Shown one piece after another: positions 5,743 through 6,713 of a stretch of DNA of 6,713 nucleotides (its first letter is position 1; the number at the start of each line of letters is the position of its first letter). This DNA comes from JAEUHO01 sp046350655 (lineage in GTDB: Bacteria; Planctomycetota; PLA2; JAEUHO01): the NCBI GenBank assembly GCA_046350655.1, contig JAXMAB010000018.1, positions 1 to 6,713 of the forward strand, in the 5' to 3' direction. Made by a program: the position numbers and the translations under genes. Under the pieces are notes generated by a model. The model ran no database searches, was not told the origin of the DNA, and saw only the letters and a program-made list of their open reading frames with translations.

Positions 5743-6239
5743 CAGACCGCGCCCCGGAGGGCCTCCTCGGTCTGCCGGATCTCGTCGCGGATCCGCGCCG
5801 CCTCCTCGTACTGCTCCTCCGCCACCGCGCGCGACAGCTCGCGCCGCAGCCGCCGCAGCCGCTCGTCGCGGCCCGCGTCGGGCGCGCGACCCGCGGGGAC
5901 GCGGCCGACGTGCTGTTTCGCGTTGTGGATCTTCTCGAGGAGCGGCGCGAGGTCGTCCGCGAAGACCTCGTAGTCCTTCGGGCAGCCGAACCGGCCCTTC
6001 GTGCGGAACTCCTCGAACGTGATCCCACACTCCGGGCACTTCTTCGTGGACGCCGGGGGCCGCTCGCCCACGAGGTGCTGCAGGAGGCTCGGGAACCCCC
6101 CGCTGCCGTGGGAGAGGCCCTTCTCCTGGGCGCACTCCTCGCACAGGTCCAGGACCTTCTTCTGGTCGTTCACGATCTCGGTGATGTGGATCGTGGCGGG
6201 ACGGGACTCGCAGACCTGGCAGATCATGGTCGCGTCCAT
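5742..6239 (-). CDS. mcsA: McsA-type activator of protein arginine kinase (zinc-finger and UVR-motif protein)
   Basis: McsA binds and activates the protein arginine kinase McsB. The 165-residue product begins MDATMICQVC. It has Cys pairs CQVC (7-10), CEEC (33-36) and CPEC (68-71), then a segment GRFGCPKDY (82-90) where Bacillus McsA has CxxC. The known family uses these cysteines as zinc ligands. The last site here has only Cys86, with Asp89 where the second Cys would be. The C-terminus (about 124-160) is a UVR coiled-coil motif with the typical ending EEQYEEAARIRDEIR. ATG at 6239 is chosen because family members start close to MICxxC; ATG at 6227 (MICQVC) is an equal alternative, and an in-frame GTG at 6287 would add 16 low-complexity residues. 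No strong ribosome binding site precedes either ATG. Its TGA overlaps the mcsB ATG by one base. No ctsR precedes it; murD does. Confidence 0.9.
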   Translation of the reverse strand: MDATMICQVCESRPATIHITEIVNDQKKVLDLCEECAQEKGLSHGSGGFPSLLQHLVGERPPASTKKCPECGITFEEFRTKGRFGCPKDYEVFADDLAPLLEKIHNAKQHVGRVPAGRAPDAGRDERLRRLRRELSRAVAEEQYEEAARIRDEIRQTEEALRGAV

Positions 6240-6246
6240 GGTAGCG
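6237..6246 (-). promoter_or_regulatory. CGCTACCATG motif at the mcsA start
   Basis: The ATG of this copy is the chosen mcsA start (6239). If TACCAT were a -10 element, transcription would begin within a few bases of the second ATG at 6227, giving a nearly leaderless mRNA, which would fit the lack of a ribosome binding site. This is inference from three matching sites only. Confidence 0.3.
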
Positions 6247-6340
6247 CCCGGCGCGGCCTTCTCGCCGCTTCCGGGGGCGGACGTCACGCGCGCCCCGCGG
6301 GGGCCGCCCTTCCCCGGGGCGCGGTCGGGCCCCCCGCACG

Positions 6341-6366
6341 CGAGGCCCGGCGGCCGGCGGGCCTCG
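6341..6366 (-). terminator. 9-bp perfect inverted repeat downstream of murD, possible terminator
   Basis: CGAGGCCCG at 6341-6349 pairs perfectly with CGGGCCTCG at 6358-6366 around an 8-base loop. It lies about 45 bases past the murD stop codon in the direction of transcription. There is no T-run on either side, so it is not a canonical intrinsic terminator. The left arm belongs to the CGAGGCCCGG motif seen in the other intergenic gaps, so it could instead be part of a dispersed intergenic element. Confidence 0.4.
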
Positions 6367-6409
6367 AGCCCGTTCCGATGGCCGGCCTCCCGCGCCCGGG
6401 GTTCCCGCG

Positions 6410-6713
6410 TCAGGCGGGGCAGACGGCCTTCGCCGCCGCGGCGAACGCGTCGCCGCGCACCGCGAACGACGCGAACTGGTCGAGGCTCGAGAAGCCGGGC
6501 GAGAGGAGGACGGCGTCGCCCGGGGACGCGAGGGCCACGGCCGCGCGCACGGCGGCGAGGAGGTCCGGCGCGGACGGCGCCGCGACGGCGCGCACGCCGC
6601 GCGCGGCCGCGGCGGCGACGACGGCGGGGCCCGTGGTGCCGATGCCGACGACGGCCCGCGCGCGCGCGACGGCCGCGTCGAGCAGCGGGCCGACGTCGAC
6701 GGGGGCGTCCTTG
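6410..6713 (-). CDS. murD: UDP-N-acetylmuramoyl-L-alanine--D-glutamate ligase, C-terminal part (runs off right edge)
   Basis: Only the last 100 codons are inside the window; the gene continues beyond base 6713. MurD is the cytoplasmic ATP-dependent ligase that adds D-glutamate to UDP-MurNAc-L-Ala in peptidoglycan precursor synthesis. The visible part is the C-terminal Mur ligase domain. The diagnostic stretch is LLSPGFSSLDQF (fragment residues 69-80) followed by FAVRGDAF, which matches the MurD family pattern LLSPxxxSxDxFxxFxxRGxxF that helps bind D-glutamate. Upstream, a KD...L stretch fits the end of the family's GGxxKGxDFxxL segment, and the VVGIGTTGPAVV strand fits the C-terminal Rossmann-like core. 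It ends with TGA at 6412-6410. MurC, MurE and MurF differ in this segment, so MurD is preferred. It precedes mcsA by about 170 bases with a hairpin between, so it is probably a separate transcription unit. Confidence 0.82.
   Translation of the reverse strand, partial: KDAPVDVGPLLDAAVARARAVVGIGTTGPAVVAAAAARGVRAVAAPSAPDLLAAVRAAVALASPGDAVLLSPGFSSLDQFASFAVRGDAFAAAAKAVCPA

Noticed and set aside
4526..6028. Extension of the ARPP-1-like gene far upstream in the same frame
   Set aside because: The extension overlaps mcsB and mcsA in another frame, reads as Arg/Ala low complexity, and the ATG at 4525 has a signal peptide and a ribosome binding site.

Overview
The window is a very GC-rich bacterial segment in which every supported gene lies on the minus strand. 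Reading in the direction of transcription (right to left) it holds: the 3' end of murD (peptidoglycan precursor synthesis), mcsA and mcsB (protein arginine kinase activator and kinase), a secreted protein with an ARPP-1/DUF6569-type domain, and two tandem ClpC-like genes. The second ClpC-like gene runs off the left edge. The taxon cannot be fixed from sequence alone. McsA/McsB with ClpC-type proteins and no ctsR in view, plus extreme GC, argues against a classical Bacillota class III heat-shock operon. A high-GC Planctomycetota or similar lineage is my best guess (inference).

Region by region: 6410-6713 is the murD C-terminus. 6288-6409 is intergenic with a 9-bp perfect inverted repeat. 5742-6239 is mcsA and 4666-5742 is mcsB; they share one base (TGATG) and are probably translationally coupled. 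4526-4665 is intergenic, with a hairpin right after mcsB and a good ribosome binding site for the next gene. 3293-4525 is the secreted ARPP-1-like protein. 3143-3292 is intergenic with a strong hairpin and a 31-bp repeat. 1319-3142 is the first ClpC-like gene. 1185-1318 is intergenic and carries the second copy of the 31-bp repeat. 1-1184 is the second ClpC-like gene, 5' part only.

In known systems McsB, activated by McsA, phosphorylates arginines on client proteins, and the ClpC N-terminal domain reads the phosphoarginine mark and feeds the client to ClpP. Here the kinase looks fully active on paper, but the readers are unusual. Both ClpC-like proteins carry two Clp N-domains (four repeats) instead of one. 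The complete one ends exactly at the D1-D2 junction: it has no second ATPase ring, no ClpP-docking region and no M-domain. Its single D1 keeps Walker A and the pore loop but has lost the normal Walker B Asp-Glu pair and the arginine fingers. It reads as a phosphoarginine-binding, ATP-binding pseudo-ATPase next to a paralog of unknown completeness. This rewired arginine-phosphorylation module is the main point of interest. The function assigned to the ClpC-like proteins is inference.
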